The notes beneath the pieces are model-generated. The model worked only from the letters and a program-made list of their open reading frames with translations, ran no database searches and was not told the DNA's origin. Source: Dictyocoela muelleri (Eukaryota > Microsporidia). Taken from it: DNA of 15,467 nucleotides. The translations under genes and the position numbers were made by a program. Position 1 is the stretch's first letter. Every line of letters starts with the position of its first letter. The stretch lies in the NCBI GenBank assembly GCA_016256075.1, contig SDVU01000311.1:1-15467 (forward strand). Direction: 5' to 3'. Shown here one piece after another: positions 15,292 to 15,467 of the stretch.

Positions 15292-15467
15292 AATCGAAAA
15301 TTAATCAACAACAATTTAAATATAATAAATTTAAATAAAAATAATTTAAATCAAAAATAATTAGATTGAATAAATTAATTTAAAAAAATTAATTAAATAA
15401 GTTAATTTTTAATAATAAATTAATTTAAAAATAATTAATTAGTAAAAAATTAATTAAAAAAATAAGG
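15292..15467. other. Simple AT-rich DNA to the window end
   Basis: Interspersed AATTTAAA and TTAATTAA-like words. No coding or RNA signal is seen. Confidence 0.5.

Overview
The window looks like a gene-poor, very AT-rich, intron-less eukaryotic genome, most probably a microsporidian with an expanded genome. The main clue is that both host genes have CCCC at the same distance before the start codon (CCCCA-ATG at 10596 on the minus strand, CCCCT-ATG at 11252 on the plus strand). A C- or G-rich triplet just upstream of the start is a known microsporidian signal. The intact WD40 gene in one exon, the shortened conserved protein and the AT content agree. Species and lineage are inference.

Only three intact protein genes are supported. 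Two are host-like: an RbAp46/48 (Msi1/Hat2) histone-binding WD40 protein (9475-10596, minus) and a small RRM-like protein (11252-11767, plus). The third is the transposase of an apparently complete pogo/Tigger element (transposase 1052-2647; element 776-3066, TA target duplication, DD30D triad, C-terminal PCNA-binding-type motif).

Most of the rest is transposon debris, heavily nested. Bases 188-408 hold the tail of a dead MULE (Mutator-like) transposase. The complete pogo element sits inside an older, broken pogo transposase gene that reads on the minus strand from about 5510 down to about 655. The same old gene was also entered by a MULE-derived element (3631-4495) bounded by a 78-bp direct repeat, and it carries a 20-bp minisatellite (5141-5339). 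From 5597 to 9113 there are two foldback elements whose arms carry tRNA-like sequence and GC-rich hairpin tips, three copies of a roughly 450-bp tRNA-derived SINE-like repeat, and an element with hAT-like ends that split one SINE copy with an 8-bp target duplication.

The two host genes lie at 9475-11767, with a truncated SINE copy between them. Beyond them are a long-armed foldback element (12174-13162), a degenerate 21-bp minisatellite, the best-preserved SINE copy (13927-14379, with a 13-bp target duplication), a second degenerate minisatellite, a near-perfect 310-bp hairpin (14824-15133), a third short tandem array and AT-rich DNA. All alignments were done by eye, mainly by matching each fragment to the intact pogo protein in this window or to remembered family patterns. 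Identities are approximate.
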